Origin: Spirosoma sp.
GTDB taxonomy: Bacteria > Bacteroidota > Bacteroidia > Cytophagales > Spirosomataceae
Length of the DNA stretch: 7,414 bases
Assembly (NCBI GenBank): GCA_025351545.1
Contig: JANXVQ010000392.1
Location: 1 to 7,414, forward strand
Direction: 5' to 3'
Below, piece by piece: positions 6,900-7,414 of the stretch. Below the pieces are notes generated by a model. It was not told the origin of the DNA and ran no database searches. It saw only the letters and a program-made list of their open reading frames with translations. Position numbers and translations under genes: made by a program. Position 1 is the first letter of the stretch. Each line of letters opens with the position of its first letter.

Positions 6900-7414
6900 T
6901 GAAGGAGGTGATCCACTCTTTGTGTTGAAATGAGTCCTGTTCGTTGGCCAGATTGGTATCCGGGTCGATCAGGGGTTTTCCTAATCTACCATTGAGTGCT
7001 ACGTATGAGTCTACATAAACTCCGGGTTTTTGAAAACCGTGTCGGGCATAATAATCCCGAAGAAAATGGGCGTATTGCAGCAGCATATCGGGCTGAGTCG
7101 ACATCATTTTCTCCTGTAGTGGCGTCAGAAATTCGGTATTGTTGACAATGGTTCGGTGCCCCGAATTGTCTTTTACCGTGAACTGAGCGTAGCCCGCTTT
7201 CTCCATCAGCATCACCCGCCATGAAAACCGATACCCCTGCTCTGTCCAGAATAATTCGCCGGGATATAGTAGGTAACGGAGCGGAAATATGAATTGAACT
7301 GCGAAGAACAGCGCCATAAATCCCCGTATGCTTTTTGCCATAACGGGACTATATCCATACGTTCTGTGAGCCAGCGGAAAGGTAGTCGGGATGGACAGCA
7401 GCTTGCTTAGTCGC
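6877..7414 (-). CDS. HTTM / vitamin K-dependent gamma-carboxylase-like membrane protein, C-terminal part (cut by right edge)
   Basis: The frame ends at TAG 6877-6879 and stays open to the window edge. The methionine at 7339-7341 is internal: the residues before it read RLSKLLSIPTTFPLAHRTYG then YSPV with no stop, so the true start lies beyond the window. About 178 codons are visible. A hydrophobic helix (GFMALFFAVQFIFPLRYLL) is followed by a soluble segment, PGELFWTEQGYRFSWRVMLM then EKAGYAQFTV, which is the conserved post-membrane region of bacterial relatives of vitamin K-dependent gamma-carboxylase (HTTM domain). The catalytic N-terminal membrane half is not in view, so carboxylase activity cannot be assessed; bacterial members are mostly of unknown function. 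It shares 23 bases with the following receptor gene. From recollection, Bacteroidota often place HTTM genes beside a TonB-dependent receptor and imelysin-family genes, which would predict imelysin genes upstream. Confidence 0.85.
   Translation of the reverse strand, partial: RLSKLLSIPTTFPLAHRTYGYSPVMAKSIRGFMALFFAVQFIFPLRYLLYPGELFWTEQGYRFSWRVMLMEKAGYAQFTVKDNSGHRTIVNNTEFLTPLQEKMMSTQPDMLLQYAHFLRDYYARHGFQKPGVYVDSYVALNGRLGKPLIDPDTNLANEQDSFQHKEWITSFNDKIYGF

Noticed and set aside
6902..6915. End of a 16S rRNA gene, suggested by the 14-base match to its conserved 3' tail
   Set aside because: The match stops at 14 bases; the flanks are continuous coding sequence for the HTTM protein and the receptor, with no further 16S sequence.
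7339..7341. This ATG as the start of a complete 154-residue protein
   Set aside because: The frame is open upstream to the window edge, and the family has a large N-terminal membrane domain, so the methionine is internal.
1..7414. CRISPR array, tRNA, insertion sequence or prophage signature
   Set aside because: No regularly spaced repeats, cloverleaf-like tRNA sequence, transposase or integrase coding frame, or terminal repeats with target duplication were seen.

Overview
The window looks like a piece of a Bacteroidota chromosome, probably of the Cytophagales/Spirosoma-like branch. The evidence is a SusC/FecA-type TonB-dependent receptor with an N-terminal carboxypeptidase-regulatory-like domain, a long PriA of 841 residues, a YpdA-type oxidoreductase of the bacillithiol pathway, gene starts without Shine-Dalgarno sequences, and a TAnnTTTG-like -7 element. 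The lineage is inferred from protein style; no rRNA is present to confirm it.

Layout from left to right: the first 15 codons of a leftward pyruvate kinase gene (cut by the window edge); a short gap with a candidate promoter for it; leftward priA; a 361-base divergent intergenic region with several dyads; rightward ypdA; a perfect 19-bp hairpin that begins on the ypdA stop codon; about 380 bases with no intact gene, which may hold a decayed leftward coding remnant; a leftward TonB-dependent receptor gene; and, overlapping its start by 23 bases, the C-terminal part of an HTTM/vitamin K-dependent gamma-carboxylase-like membrane protein that runs off the right edge.

Three functional groups are visible. 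The left part is housekeeping (glycolysis and replication restart). ypdA is a stand-alone thiol-redox gene. The right part is a translationally overlapping HTTM-receptor pair, probably the distal end of an operon whose earlier genes lie beyond the window. FecA-like features in the receptor suggest uptake of an iron complex, but the substrate is inferred.

I found no clear new multi-gene system. The most worthwhile loose ends are the HTTM-receptor coupling, the hairpin-flanked region with a possible gene remnant, the structured intergenic region between priA and ypdA, and a 14-base identity to the 16S rRNA 3' tail directly before the receptor start codon.
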